In this document: one piece after another, positions 35,544-47,326 of the stretch
Layout: every line of letters begins with the position of its first letter
Position numbering within the stretch: position 1 is the first letter of the stretch
Assembly: GCA_964023275.1 (NCBI GenBank)
Contig: OZ029927.1
Span: forward strand, 8,851,720-8,915,719
DNA from: Norana najaformis
Lineage: Eukaryota > Annelida > Clitellata > Crassiclitellata > Hormogastridae
Direction of reading: 5' to 3'
Length of the DNA: 64,000 nucleotides
Translations under genes and position numbers: made by a program
Notes under the pieces: model-generated
What the model was told of the DNA's origin: nothing
Database searches by the model: none
Seen by the model: the letters and a program-made list of their open reading frames with translations, nothing else

Positions 35544-36364
35544 TGTTTGTTTATCCACGCCTACGATTCGTCGCGCAGCCGATGAACCTATGACATGTTA
35601 ACAAATGCATTACTTACTTACTTATTCTGTCGGGGATTTATAAAACAATACAACTAACAATACCACGGTAATTTTACAAAATTCAGAAGAGCACATCAAA
35701 GCGGGGCAACTGGACACGTTAAGTAAGAATTATACACAAACTGGAAGATATGAACCACGACTTCTTGGATCACAACCCAGCACTTTCACCATTAGGCTAC
35801 TGCGCACAACCTGTTGATCTAAGACGCAAAAATGTGCGAGCGATTGCATCACGCCTCGTACTGCGTTGAAGAGTACTCTACCGCGCGTGCTTCGATTCTC
35901 TGTCGATTCCATAGGTGGAGCTCTTCACAGTGCTGGGTCAATCTTAGGACAAAGGACGACAGATCGCTAACAGACTGAAAGATATTTCTTGCATAGCTTG
36001 TTAAATGAGTTATAATCTTAAAACGAGCGCATGGATTTCTTCAGCCTACTGGTCAGGCCCCACACTCAGCTGTTCCGATTTGATTATACTCAGTCTTTCA
36101 ATATAATCTAATCAAATGGGTTCTAATTTTAAACTGGAATTTAATCTGGAGTCGCTGTAATCAGTTTCTTTTACCGGCTATGGGTGTTAACTTCCGTCTC
36201 ACGGAATAAGCCTTCCTGAAAAGACTGGGCTTAGCCCTGAGTTCAGTTGACCTGGCCATTTGTCATGTTTATGTAATTTGGATCTTCTCGCTCTTGTTCT
36301 TTCTTCTTCCCCTCTTATTCTGCTTTTCCCTCCTCTTCTTCCTCCTACATTTCATCCTCATCGT

Positions 36365-36650
36365 TCGATGCATCTCTCTCGCTCGTTCTCTCTCTCTCTC
36401 TCCCTCTCTCGCTTCTTCTCATTTAAATCCTTTCCTCATTGTGCTTCACATTCCTATTCTTATTCTTTTTTTCTTTTTCTCCTATTTTTTGTTTTCTCTG
36501 ACTGTCTTTCTGATCAATCTAATTGTTCTTTCCCTTCTTCTTCCTTCTTCTCTTTTTCTCCGCTTCCTCCTTCTGTTTTCCTGCTTCTTCTTCTTTCTTC
36601 GCCACCCCTCCTGCTTCTTCTTCATTGTCCCTTCTTCCTCTCGCCGATCC
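36365..36650. repeat. Polypyrimidine (TCTC/CTTCTT)n tract
   Basis: A C/T-rich low-complexity region. The Ser/Phe/Leu-rich frames are compositional. Confidence 0.85.
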
Positions 36651-36824
36651 TCTTCTGCTGATGATTCTGGTCCTGAAGGTGACAACTGTTGGATGCTCAA
36701 AGCAGTCGAGGCGACCACAGCAGCAGCAGCAGCAGACGCAGCAGCAGCCGACGCACCTCAAGCGTAGACGCTCAAGTCACGTCAAGACGTGAAGTGCTCA
36801 TCAACAGCTTCCAATGACAGCCGT

Positions 36825-37135
<311 letters not shown>

Positions 37136-37237
37136 CTCTATCACACACACCTACACCTACACACGCGCCTACACCCACACACACCTACACACATCTACAC
37201 CTACACACCTATACATACACACAACACACAAATATAT

Positions 37238-37717
37238 ACATCATCATCATCATCCATGGGCAAGAGCCCGTAGGTGTCCACTGCATGCATTGTCACTTGT
37301 CTCCACGGTTCCCGATCTTGTGCTGTTCTTATCAAGGCGTGCAAGTCTTGCTTACACCAATCCCTTATATCATCTGTCCACTCCCTATTAGGTCTTCCTC
37401 GTCTCCCATTTCCGTCCATAATTCCCATCACCACGCTTTTTATTTTTCTACTGTCATCCATCCTGCATATATGTCCAAACAAGCGTAATTTCCTTCTCAT
37501 TATTACTTGTATTAGATCTTCTTTTATGCTCAGTCTTCTTCGGACCTCCGTATTTTTTACCTTCATTGTCCAATTCAGATGTAATATTCGTCTATAGCAG
37601 TACATTTCAAATGCTAATATCTTATCTTTATCCGTCTTTTTGATTGTCCATACCTCACATGCATACAGAGCTGTGCTAAACACACATGTTTTCAAGACGT
37701 TTAGTTTGGTCTTATGG
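37238..37717 (-). mobile_element. LINE 3' portion (copy 2 of the 12.1-kb family)
   Basis: The minus strand encodes [20 protein letters not shown], then [36 protein letters not shown] and [14 protein letters not shown]. Unlike copy 1, the frame is open across this part. It is 5'-truncated within the LNVLK region. The minus-strand 3' end is ATGGATGATGATGATG. Confidence 0.85.
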
Positions 37718-38262
37718 ACAAATATATACACAAAACTAAAATGTTGAATCATTAATCTTTGTAAATATGGAACTTCAAAATCCTAAGGTTGATTGAAATG
37801 TAGCTAGAACTTCATTTCAAATGCTTTAAGTGAACTCAGCAGAGAAAGTGAGAAGGAGATGATGTGTCAGCCAATTATGTTGCCGTAAAATCGACGTATA
37901 AACTTTTCAAACTCTATTTCTATTTAAATAAATAAAAAACTGAAACAAGTCAAGACAAGATTAGACGTATATGACACATGTAGTCTCAGAGCAAGTACAT
38001 CTCCCTTCGTCCTAAATCATATCAAGAAACAATGTGTATTTATATATATAAATATCTGTATAGCAAACATTATCATTATACGTGGTCGTGTTTATATGTT
38101 TATATTAGATACTGTATATATGTATATATTATGTAATATATATAAGTATATATTAGCTGTAGATATGTTATTGCGCTTAAGACACGTAGCAATTACCAAT
38201 CTCTGATGCAAAATGGCCGGCGGGGAATGGCAGTTGGCGACATAGGTAATAGGCCGATATTC

Positions 38263-38264
<2 letters not shown>

Positions 38265-38320
<56 letters not shown>

Positions 38321-38330
38321 ACACAGATCC
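38265..38330. repeat. (CA)n microsatellite
   Basis: A nearly pure CA run of about 30 units. Confidence 0.95.
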
Positions 38331-38349
38331 TGTTTAGATCCGCGGGATT

Positions 38350-38445
38350 CGGAATAGAGGAGGAAGAGAAGGAGGAGGAGGAGGAGGAAGAGGAAGAGAA
38401 TGAGGAGGAGGAGGAGGGGATGGAGTGACAGAGAAGGAGGGAGGG
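38350..38445. repeat. (GAG)n purine tract
   Basis: GAGGAGGAGGAGGAAGAGG-type repeat. Confidence 0.88.
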
Positions 38446-39209
38446 TCTGAAGGGGAGTGTGGGAGAGGACGATGGCTTGGAGCCTTGTGATGTCCAGCAA
38501 GCGCCCTCAAACGACCGTTTACGCGCTGCTTAAGAAAGTTGATTAGATTAGAGGGGAAATCATCATCGATTGGGTCTTTGGTCGTCGAAGGAAAGAGGGT
38601 GGCAGGGCTCGTCCCAGGGCCACGGCAGACGCTGTTCTTTGGCCGGGGAAAAGGCTATAACGCCAGGCACAAGCAGGGTAATGACCACGTTTGATGGCTC
38701 ACAGCGATCCCTCTGATGTATTCAAGGAGCAGGAGGAAGGACGGAATGTACCACTGAATGCCCAGAGGGTGTGTGTTTATAACCCGGGGCTCAGCTCGAT
38801 CGATGCTATTGTCGGACTGAAAGCAGTGTTGACGAGAGCTATTGTTCCCTCTTCTCACAGATCTTCCTCACCTGTCTAAGACTTCTGCGATTCTGTTATG
38901 TAGATTATAGGTTCCAAGCGTCGCCCACCTGTATTGAGTTATTCTCTCCAACTGCTGTTAATTGTTGTTATTGTTATTGTTCTTGCGTGAACCCTTAGTG
39001 CCAGAGGTCACGGATTGAGCGCTTAAGCGATGTGCTTTGAAATCGACCAAACGCTGTTGCTGTGAAGGCATGCGCTCGAGTGGCATTCCTCTTTCACAGA
39101 TCCTATCCTGACTCCCCTTCTTCCTGTTATCCCTCTTTGCTCCAATCCCAAACATCACCCACCGTAGCTGCTACGCTGTCTCTCTGCCTAACTCTTTGAT
39201 CTTGACCTG

Positions 39210-39325
39210 GAACCGAACACTTTTGCCTATCGATTTTGTCTTCGCTGAGCGCCTGTGACTAAGCTGGTCCCCGTGAAGTGGCTTTCGTTGGGCGATGTAG
39301 AAATCTCGGGATTACGATTACAACA
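39210..39325 (+). mobile_element. Retroposon 3' end fragment
   Basis: TTTTGCCTATCGATTTTGTC then TGAGCGCCTGTGACTAAGCT recurs at 63930-64000 (CCTGCCTATCGATTTTGTTT, CAGCGTCTGTGAATAACCT). It ends in a GGGATTACGATTACAA tail of the LINE type. The frame reads LPIDFV-F/L-xxRL then stop. Confidence 0.55.
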
Positions 39326-39621
39326 AGTAATCGCAGATCTATTGATACACCGGAGGAACAATAATATCAACCATACCGATGAAGATAAACGATAACGATA
39401 ATAATAATAACAATAACAATAATAATAATAACCGGTAACACGAGATAAACCAGTTATCTTTTCCAGCGTATTGCTGTCACAATTCAACGCTTCAATTCTG
39501 TTGTCTTCCTCTGTACCTTTGATCCGCCAGATCTTGACGATTTCTAGCCGTCCCAGAATTCTTTATTCTCCGGATATTTTTTTTAATCCTGAGGGATCAT
39601 ATATACTTCGGGTAAAAAAGA

Positions 39622-39802
<181 letters not shown>

Positions 39803-39819
39803 TATGTATGTATCTATAT

Positions 39820-40068
39820 ATGAGACAGAGACAGAGAAACAGAGACAGAGAAAGACAGAGACAGACAGACAGAATGAAAGAAAGAAAGAAACAGAAAGAG
39901 AAAGAGACAGAAAGAGAAAAGAGAGACAGAGAAAGGGGGTAGAGAAAGAGAGCGAGAGAGAGAGGGGAGGGAGGGAGGGAGAGAGATAGAAGGAGGGAGA
40001 GAAAGAAAGAGAGAAAGAGAAAGGGAGAGAGTGAGTGAGTTAGTGTGTGTGTGTGAGAGAGAGAGAAA

Positions 40069-40149
<81 letters not shown>
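39820..40149. repeat. (GA)n / (GT)n purine-rich tract
   Basis: Degenerate AGAGACAGAG leading to a pure GA run of about 29 units (40090-40149), with GTGTGT interruptions. Confidence 0.95.
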
Positions 40150-40152
<3 letters not shown>

Positions 40153-40254
40153 TGTCTTCAATGTTCGGGAAAATGTAACGCTATCAGAAATAACCAGACC
40201 AAAGCGGGTAGCAATTGGAAGACTATTTTAGAAGGACGGTCCAAGAGAGAGATG

Positions 40255-40495
40255 CCTCAACGCTCCCAAGGTCATGTCCGATGCGGCTGAACGGAAAATC
40301 GAGTCCACTTTGCATCGCAGAACGCAGCACCTGGCGAATAGGCTGAGAAACGGGAACGCACAACTCATACTGCTTGGTGAAAGAGGCACGTGTGCGCAAA
40401 CAACTTGCCGCTTTGGTCGTAACACAGAGTCGAACCCGCAACTGCATGATCATTGACCAAACGCGTTACCGATAGACCACAGTGTCGCGTGGGGC
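40255..40495 (-). repeat. tRNA-derived SINE, family C (copy 2)
   Basis: Minus strand: the head ACACTGTGGTCTATCGGTAA and B box GGGTTCGACTCTGTG match family C. The body diverges past the CAAGTTGTTTGCGCACACG segment. Confidence 0.8.
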
Positions 40496-40499
40496 ACTG

Positions 40500-40715
40500 C
40501 GTATGTCTTCTTCTTCTTTTCAACCGTCCTCGGTACGAGGGTTGGTCGCATTGTAGACGATTCTTTTCCATCCACTCCTATCCTCGGTTCCTCTCAGCAA
40601 CTTCTCTGTGGCTATACCGGACCATTCGCTGATGTTGTCCATCCACCTCTTCCTTGGTCTTCCTCTTGCTCTTGCTCCCGGCACTGTTCCTTGCATGATC
40701 TCCTTCTCCTTCTGC
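40500..40715 (-). mobile_element. LINE 3' end (same lineage as 60.3-61.0 kb)
   Basis: The minus strand reads KEIMQGTVPGARARGRPRKR, WMDNISEWSG and a final R-T-E-D-G stop. This matches the C-terminus at 60.3 kb (EIIQGTIPGGRKRGRPRINW). A GAAGAAGAAG tail follows. Confidence 0.8.
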
Positions 40716-41529
40716 GTATGTACAAATGGTTAATTGCAAATGTTTCTGCGTATATATAAATAATATATATGTATATATTGGTTCATTGCATATGCATCTC
40801 TACATTATACACTGTATATACATACATAATATATTTATAGATGAGTGTTTCCCTGTGAGTCGGGCTGTCGTCGTTCGCCGTCTTCTGCTTCTAATCGACT
40901 TGTCTTCGGCAGATGTTTCGTCCATCTCACCCACCCCCAATCCGAGAACTGGAAACCACCCTCCTTCTCCTCCCCATACCCTCCTCAACCCTCTCCTCTC
41001 TTTCCTTCCCATTCCCCTCTTCTGCCTTCTCTCCATCTCCTCGGCGTCGTCTTCCTCTCCTCATTCCTCCTCTTATTTCCACATTCTCCATTCTTCCTCG
41101 TTCTTTACACCGACCCCGTCATGTCTCCCTCTCCATCGCTCCGTCCTTTGGCTCTCGACTGACCGCGGGATCCCTGCCCCACCATGCCCACCTGTTAACC
41201 CTCCCCATCGTCTCCCTCCCTCCTTCCCCCATCTTCCATTTCCCCCTCAAAACACCTTCACCGCCTCGAGACGAGAGGAATTGTCAGCTGTCAACGGTCA
41301 ACTTGACAATAATTGGTCAATCGCTGCGTCAACCGCCTGCCACAACCAACGGTCAACGGATGGATGGATAGAAGGAAGCAGAGAAGGAAGGAAGGATGGA
41401 TGGATGGATGGACGAGATCTCGCCGCCGCCGACTGACGAATCTCGGGGCCGAGATCTCGAGACGACGACGATGGTCAAAGACGTTTGGATAATTGAGACG
41501 CATCGCAGTGCCAACAGGTTGCACGCACT

Positions 41530-41710
41530 TCTCTACCTACCGCGCAATACACACACACACACACACCTACCGCGCAACACACCCACCCACTCACCCACAC
41601 CCACCCACACACACACCGCGCAACAAACCCACACACACGCACGCACGCACACACATCACACAATACATACATACATACATCATACATACATACATATATA
41701 TATATATATT
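41530..41710. repeat. (CACA)n, (CATA)n and (TA)n microsatellites
   Basis: ACACAC/CCCACC repeats pass into CATACATACAT and then TA repeats. Confidence 0.88.
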
Positions 41711-41857
41711 GTCGTCATAGAGATACCTAAGCCTAAGCCTGTATATATATATCTACTATAAAAGAGGCGAGAGCTTTAATAACTGATTATTGCTTTCGTA
41801 TATATATTTTTATATATTTTGTATATATATTTTTTCGTGTGTGTGTGTGTGTGTGTG

Positions 41858-42092
41858 GGACGCGGTGGTGTAGTGGTATGGTAGATGCCTCGTAACCGGA
41901 GGGTCGCGGGTTCGAATCTGCCTCAAGCTACTGCGTATCGACCTTGGACAAGCTCACCCACAATTGTCTGTGAGGAAGGCAACGTAAACCACCTCACTCA
42001 TCTCATCCTCTGGTGGCATAAGGCCAGTGGACCTGCCTTCGGACAGAGAACTCATCATCATCGTCGTCGTCGTCGTCGTCATCATCATCATA
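41858..42092 (+). repeat. tRNA-derived SINE, family A (copy 2)
   Basis: A box TGGTGTAGTGG near 41866-41876, B box GGTTCGAATCTG near 41910. The body is as in 20841-21060. The tail CATCATCATCGTCGTCGTCG has expanded. It sits directly after a GT run. Confidence 0.9.
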
Positions 42093-42369
42093 TAAATATA
42101 TATATATAATTAGTTATTAAATTAGCTAGTTATTTAGTTTGTTTGTAATTTGTAAACAGATTTAAACCTAAACAGCACCTTTTCAAGACAGACTCATCGG
42201 AGGCTCTCCCGACTGGACAACACAAAACGATGGATGGACAAATTGGTTTCCAAGCGCTTACAGATTAGAGGCAAAGGTCAAGGAGTTCATGTCGCAGACT
42301 ACAAAACTTTCAGAAGTATTTTGTTGAGACTCTACCCGACAAAACAGATCTAAAACGAGAAAAGTAACA

Positions 42370-42660
42370 GAGGTCGACATACACACGCCGAACGCAATAT
42401 GGAGGCCCCCGTTCGACTGTTAGCGCGAGCGCCAGTTACTACTGATCTTAGCAGAACAGATTACTACAAGTGAAACAAACTCAGTGCGAACAATCACGCA
42501 ACCGGAAACCGTAACCTCGTCGAGCGAGGTCAGCACGCATGCGCACAAGTGGACAGTTTCATTGCCCGTGGATCGAATACGATTTTTGTCTGACGGCGCG
42601 AATGGTAGTTGACGTCAGCACGCGACTCCTGTTGGGTCGTATTTCCGTCTTTTCAGCTGC
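42370..42660 (+). promoter_or_regulatory. CpG-rich candidate promoter of the KCTD gene
   Basis: A non-repetitive CpG-rich block about 2.9 kb upstream of the first coding exon. It contains an NRF1-type word ACGCATGCGCA (42536-42546), ETS-like ACCGGAAAC (about 42500) and a CRE TGACGTCA (42610-42617). Such combinations are typical of housekeeping TATA-less promoters. It implies a non-coding first exon spliced to the acceptor at 45431. This is inference. Confidence 0.4.
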
Positions 42661-42769
42661 TGCTGCTGGCGATGGTGATGCAGTTGCCATGGGAATGATG
42701 ATAATCTAGTCCAATTTGAGCAAAGTGCAGACACGTTAGGGAAAAGCGCGCGTTTTTTCTTCATAAAGA

Positions 42770-42900
42770 AGAAAGAAGGAGAAGATAGAGGAGAAAGAGG
42801 AGGGACAGGAGGAAGAGAATGAGGAGGAGGAGGAGGAGGAGGAGGAGGAGGAGGAGGAGGAGAAGGGAGGAACAGGAGGAAGAGAAGGAGGAGGAGGGTT
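42770..42900. repeat. (GGA)n purine tract
   Basis: GAGGAGGAGGAGG triplets and GGAAGAGAA relatives. Confidence 0.92.
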
Positions 42901-42901
42901 A

Positions 42902-43170
42902 CGGATAAAATGAAGCAGAGGAAGAGGAAAGGGTTGGACATGTAGAATCAGATATTCGACGATTTGGTTTGAATATGACACGTAGTTACAACTGGAGGCC
43001 CCTAGGTACAGAATCACTGGTTGGATCGGAAACTGTAAAATTTTGTCAGTTTAGTAACCCTAGGGTTGGGGTTTCGGATAAAATGAAGCAGTAGAAAGGT
43101 AGAGGGTTAGGGTTAGATATACAGCATCGAAACACTTAATTGTCTGTTTAGTAACCCTAGGGTTTGTGGA
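42902..43170. repeat. Two-unit tandem with AACCCTAGGGTT words
   Basis: CGGATAAAATGAAGCAG occurs at about 42902 and again at 43076, each followed by related sequence and by GTTTAGTAACCCTAGGGTT. A short GGGTTAGGGTTAG telomere-like word is at about 43105-43117. Confidence 0.7.
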
Positions 43171-43789
43171 ACAGTTAAGCCACGTTCGACAATGTACAAC
43201 GCATACGTTCCGTATTCACATGTATACTGGACGCATGTACATGTATAGGCCTGCCCGCGTACACACCCCTTATCTGGCTTGAAACTATGGGTTCTGCGCT
43301 ATATAATAATTTCATAAATAAATAATAAAATTACCAGGTCTCCTTTAACTTGTTAAGACTTCGACAAAAATTTGCTTGAATTCTTGGCATTCTGGATTGA
43401 TTCTTGTCATAAATTAATGGTATTTTATAAATTTAGGAGATTAATGGGCGTGAAAAAAATTTCCGTTACATTCGCAGGTGGCAGACCAGTTTCTGGAAGT
43501 TCCATTGAGACAGCTTTGAATGATCCAATTATGTTCGCTAGATGGCGATGTTGAGACTTAAAATACCCATTAAATGAGAAATCTGTTCAAAAAGAAATTT
43601 GCGTTACACGTGTTTTTCACAATTTCGACAAATTTAATTGAAAATGAGACTCGATGTGGACTTATTGCTTACGGAAAACATCCACCGTCGTCAGAAATCG
43701 GGTAATCTTCGACCGTATCTTGAATTGTTCAACGCTGCACGATTCATTGACCTTTGCTTAAGCCGTATAAAAAAATTGTAAATTGTACA

Positions 43790-43955
43790 CGTTTTTCTAT
43801 AGCGGCCATATGACCTCCACCCGCGCACGGGTGAGATTCTTCACCACCGCTACACGCCGTTTAAGGTCCCCGCGCACGGACCGTACTAGCCCGAGATTCA
43901 AATCTCTGAAATAAGCCACGACCGGGACGCAAACCTGGGATCCTCACGCACCGAG
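43790..43955 (-). repeat. Interspersed repeat, family F (copy 3)
   Basis: Minus strand matches 23.7 and 34.15 kb: GTGGCTTATTTCAGAGATTT, GGGGACCTTAAACGGCGTGT and GGTGAAGAATCTCACCCG, ending CTATAGAAAAACGTGTAC. Confidence 0.75.
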
Positions 43956-44364
43956 GCTTCCTTGGCGTACGCGCTTACTGATGTATAAGCTCGACTGCCA
44001 ACACGGCAAAATGTCTTCCAGAAAACGACTCAAAAATGTGACATTTTAAAAAGTTTCGATCGTTGCGTCGCATCTTGGTGGAACCGATCCAGAGTCGAAC
44101 CTCTCAATTTTCTCAATTATGAAATTTTTGTGAAGGTACGCACGTCTATTAGCTCCCCTTCTTCATCTGCCAATGGCCATACACGAGCTGGTCACATGAC
44201 TTGCACACATGGCTTGGCACCGAGCCAGTGAACGATATTTACAGGCACATATAAAGGGAGGAAGAGTGGCACATGGAGATGCAAGTAGAGAAACATACAA
44301 TGGTTAACAGAAATACAACCAGAGACAATGCAGTGTGTTACAGAAACATGTTGATAAGAGCAAA

Positions 44365-44510
44365 GCAGGTAACCTGCGATTATTTATAGGTGCCGATAAA
44401 TAGAGATACAACGATTTATAGAGAGGCAAAGAGACGCATACAGTGGTAAATCTAGACACGAGACTTCATACTATTTATAGGTGCCTATAAATAGAGTTAC
44501 GACGATTCAT
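44365..44510. repeat. Two copies of a CTATTTATAGG palindrome
   Basis: At about 44469-44492 CTATTTATAGG-TG-CCTATAAATAG is a perfect inverted repeat with 11-bp arms. A diverged copy (TTATTTATAGGTGCCGATAA) lies at about 44379-44404, and both are followed by AGAGATAC/AGAGTTAC AACGATT. Confidence 0.7.
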
Positions 44511-45506
44511 CGAGATACAGACAGTCTCTAAACTTGAACCATGTCAAGGCCCACCATTCGAGATTCTTATGTACGTCATTGCCGGGTGATTAATAAGTCA
44601 GGATTTTTACAAAGAGTATACAACAAAATGTTTAGTGATGTGTATTTTAGTCACTAGCGCCATCTTGCGTTTGAAACTCTATCTTTGCGTTAAATAGGTC
44701 TGATTATGCAACCTTTGATTGAAAACAAATTTGATGTGGACCTATCCACAAGAAACTCGATTATGGAAAATTAAACTTTAGGAATAAAATTTGTGTTTAT
44801 CATTCCTGTCTATTTAGGCACGAGTTTCTGGTATCTTATAAGAAATCTTTAGGCATAGCAGCCTGTCTGGCAAAAATGTCCCACTTTAATTTTATTCAGA
44901 CATGAAATAACTAAGTAAACATACTTCACTTCCTGAAATTCTTCTTAATCAAATATCACAGCTATTAAAAGTATTTGGCTAAGTGACTCTCCTCTTGGTT
45001 GACTTGATTCAATTTGTCAATTGCTCAGATAATTTGCACTAATTGCTTTAATTCTAACATGAACCTTAGACATTTAATATTTGTCATTATTAAGCATACT
45101 TATAAAGTGTTGCTAATTACTAATGAGGCGTTTGTATTTTAAAGATTGTCTAATAAATAAACAACCAACGATAATAACAATGATATAATATTGTTTTTCT
45201 TGTATTGTCTTTAGCCATCTTCAATCCAAAGGTGGGCTGCACCATGAACCGGCCGTCTAAGATGTTTCTATCTTTTATTGTCCTCTGAATATAATATTAA
45301 AAATTTTCTAGTGTGGCGCTAAAAATATCTTTACACTTCGTATGACGCCATCAGTTAATGATGAATCATGACAATGTGTTGCTTGTGGTTTAAAAGTCTG
45401 GAGAAGTGTCGTTGTAATCTAAATTTTTCAGTATTTAGGCAAATCTGTTCTTGACATAGTAAGTATAAACGAAATCCTGGCTTCACTGAACGAAAAACTG
45501 CCGACG

Positions 45507-45681
45507 ATGTCTGCCCAGGCTGGCGAAACGCGTACATTTATCAAAGGCAACACGACAAAATATGTGAAGTTGAATGTCGGCGGTGCCCTGTATAACACAA
45601 CCATAGGCACTCTCACTAAACACGACAATATGCTGAGGGCAATGTTTAGTGGACGAATGGAAGTTCTTACTGACGCTGATG
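45507..45681 (+). CDS. KCTD10: KCTD gene exon with start codon
   Basis: 175 bp of coding sequence ending at donor G|GTACGA, phase 1. It encodes a short N-terminus and the first half of the BTB fold. The frame is open back to a splice-acceptor-like TTTTTCAG ending at 45431, so the exon probably begins at 45432 with 75 nt of 5' UTR. Confidence 0.94.
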
Positions 45682-47292
45682 GTACGATTCTGTGTTTTTT
45701 ACCAATATTTTGTCTTCAGTATGAAGTATAAACATCTCTTTAGACCAGTGAGCTAGGTCGAAGCTAGTCAACAGATGTAAGATGAAGCGTTATTATAGGG
45801 CTGAAACTGTTTTACCAGAGTGGTGGGTGATATTAATTAAACTGCCGCTTGCGGTCGCCCTACTTATAAGCTGTATAGCCACCCCATATTACTAGAGGAA
45901 GTTGAGTGCTGCATGCTACCGGAAAAACTATTGAATACACAAGTAAGTTATTTATCAGTAAGAAGTTCCCACGACGACATGCAAAGCCCCAGAATAACAA
46001 CTCATGATTGTTGAAAGAAATCGCTGTCCTGGTGAGGTAGTTTCTTTTCCTTTTTTGCTGTTTTTGAAGGATTTCTTGCAATATTTACGTTTTATTTGTT
46101 CTATGCCGCAAGCAGACATTGCAGATGTTTGAGATACAAGAAGTGAAATATGTGTTTGACTGTGAATGGTTAGCCATGCATCTGAGGATAAATGAATGTT
46201 GATAAGACGTAATAAATGAGCTATTACCTTACCTCACTTTACTTACCCTGTATAAGGTATTAAATTTTAACTGTTTATAGGGTGGGTGCTCATTGATCGC
46301 TGTGGAAAACACTTTGGAACGATTCTGAGTTTTCTTCGTGACGGGAGCGTTCCTCTTCCAGAGACAAAGCGAGAACTGCTTGAGCTACAGAAGGAAGCCA
46401 AGTTCTACCTGATTCAGGAATTGTCAGGGATCATTGAGTCACAACTAAAGAACCAGCAGGAACTGGAACCAATCTGTAGAGTTCCACTCATAACCTCACA
46501 GAAGGAAGAACAGACTCTGATCTCATCTACGGCCAAGGTATTTGTAAAGTTGTATCACATTTCATAGCTTTTGCAGTCATACTCATAATGGTTGGACAAT
46601 GAAGAATTCTTCGGCAAGGTTTGGTCTGGCACTGTGGATATATCACTGGCAAGCACGTGTGATACGCGTATTAGTGCTAGTTGAAAAGGTTGTTGGATTG
46701 CTGTTGGTGTGTTTGCAGTCAAGCTTTGAGGCCCTTCAATCCTGCTGAGTAGTTTCTGTAGGGGCATGTAAACAAGTGTGTAGCTGCAACTATAATCGTA
46801 ATTGTAAACTCAAGATTTCTACAGAGCCCAACAAAAGCTGTCACCGGAACAAGCTTATTCACAGGCGCTCAGTCGAAACAAAATCAATAGGTTAGAAGTT
46901 TTGGTTCCAGGTCGAGATCCAGATTTGAATTACCCACTTGTTAGGGAGGGTTCAGAGGTTGGGTTTTGATTGAATATTAAATGAATATTAAGAGATTAAC
47001 GTGCCAGACATAAAAAATAATGGTGATGTAATAACCTTGGAGAAGTTATTTAAAAAAATACTTATGGTGTAAGTTGCTGACTTTTTTTTAGCCAGTTGTG
47101 AAATTACTGTGCAACCGTCATAACAACAAGTATTCATACACAAGGTAATTAAAAGTAATTTATATTCAAGGTAATTACAGTTAATAGTGTCTGTTTGGAT
47201 GCTATCAAAGCTATCATCTATGTGGCAGTGGTATTAAAACTTCTTAAAAATTTTGACAATGTTGCACCGAGTTTACTTGGTACATTCTTGCA

Positions 47293-47326
<34 letters not shown>

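Larger units (their letters stand above)
43171..45430. other. Upstream region or first intron of the KCTD gene
   Basis: It holds a family F repeat (43790-43955) and palindromic CTATTTATAGG words (44375-44500). The rest is A/T-rich, with no exon recognised. If transcription starts at about 42.5 kb this is intronic. Confidence 0.5.

Noticed and set aside
40726-41436. 236-codon plus-strand Pro/Ser-rich frame
   Set aside because: Follows a C/T-rich low-complexity stretch; two other frames are also open there, which is typical of composition rather than selection.
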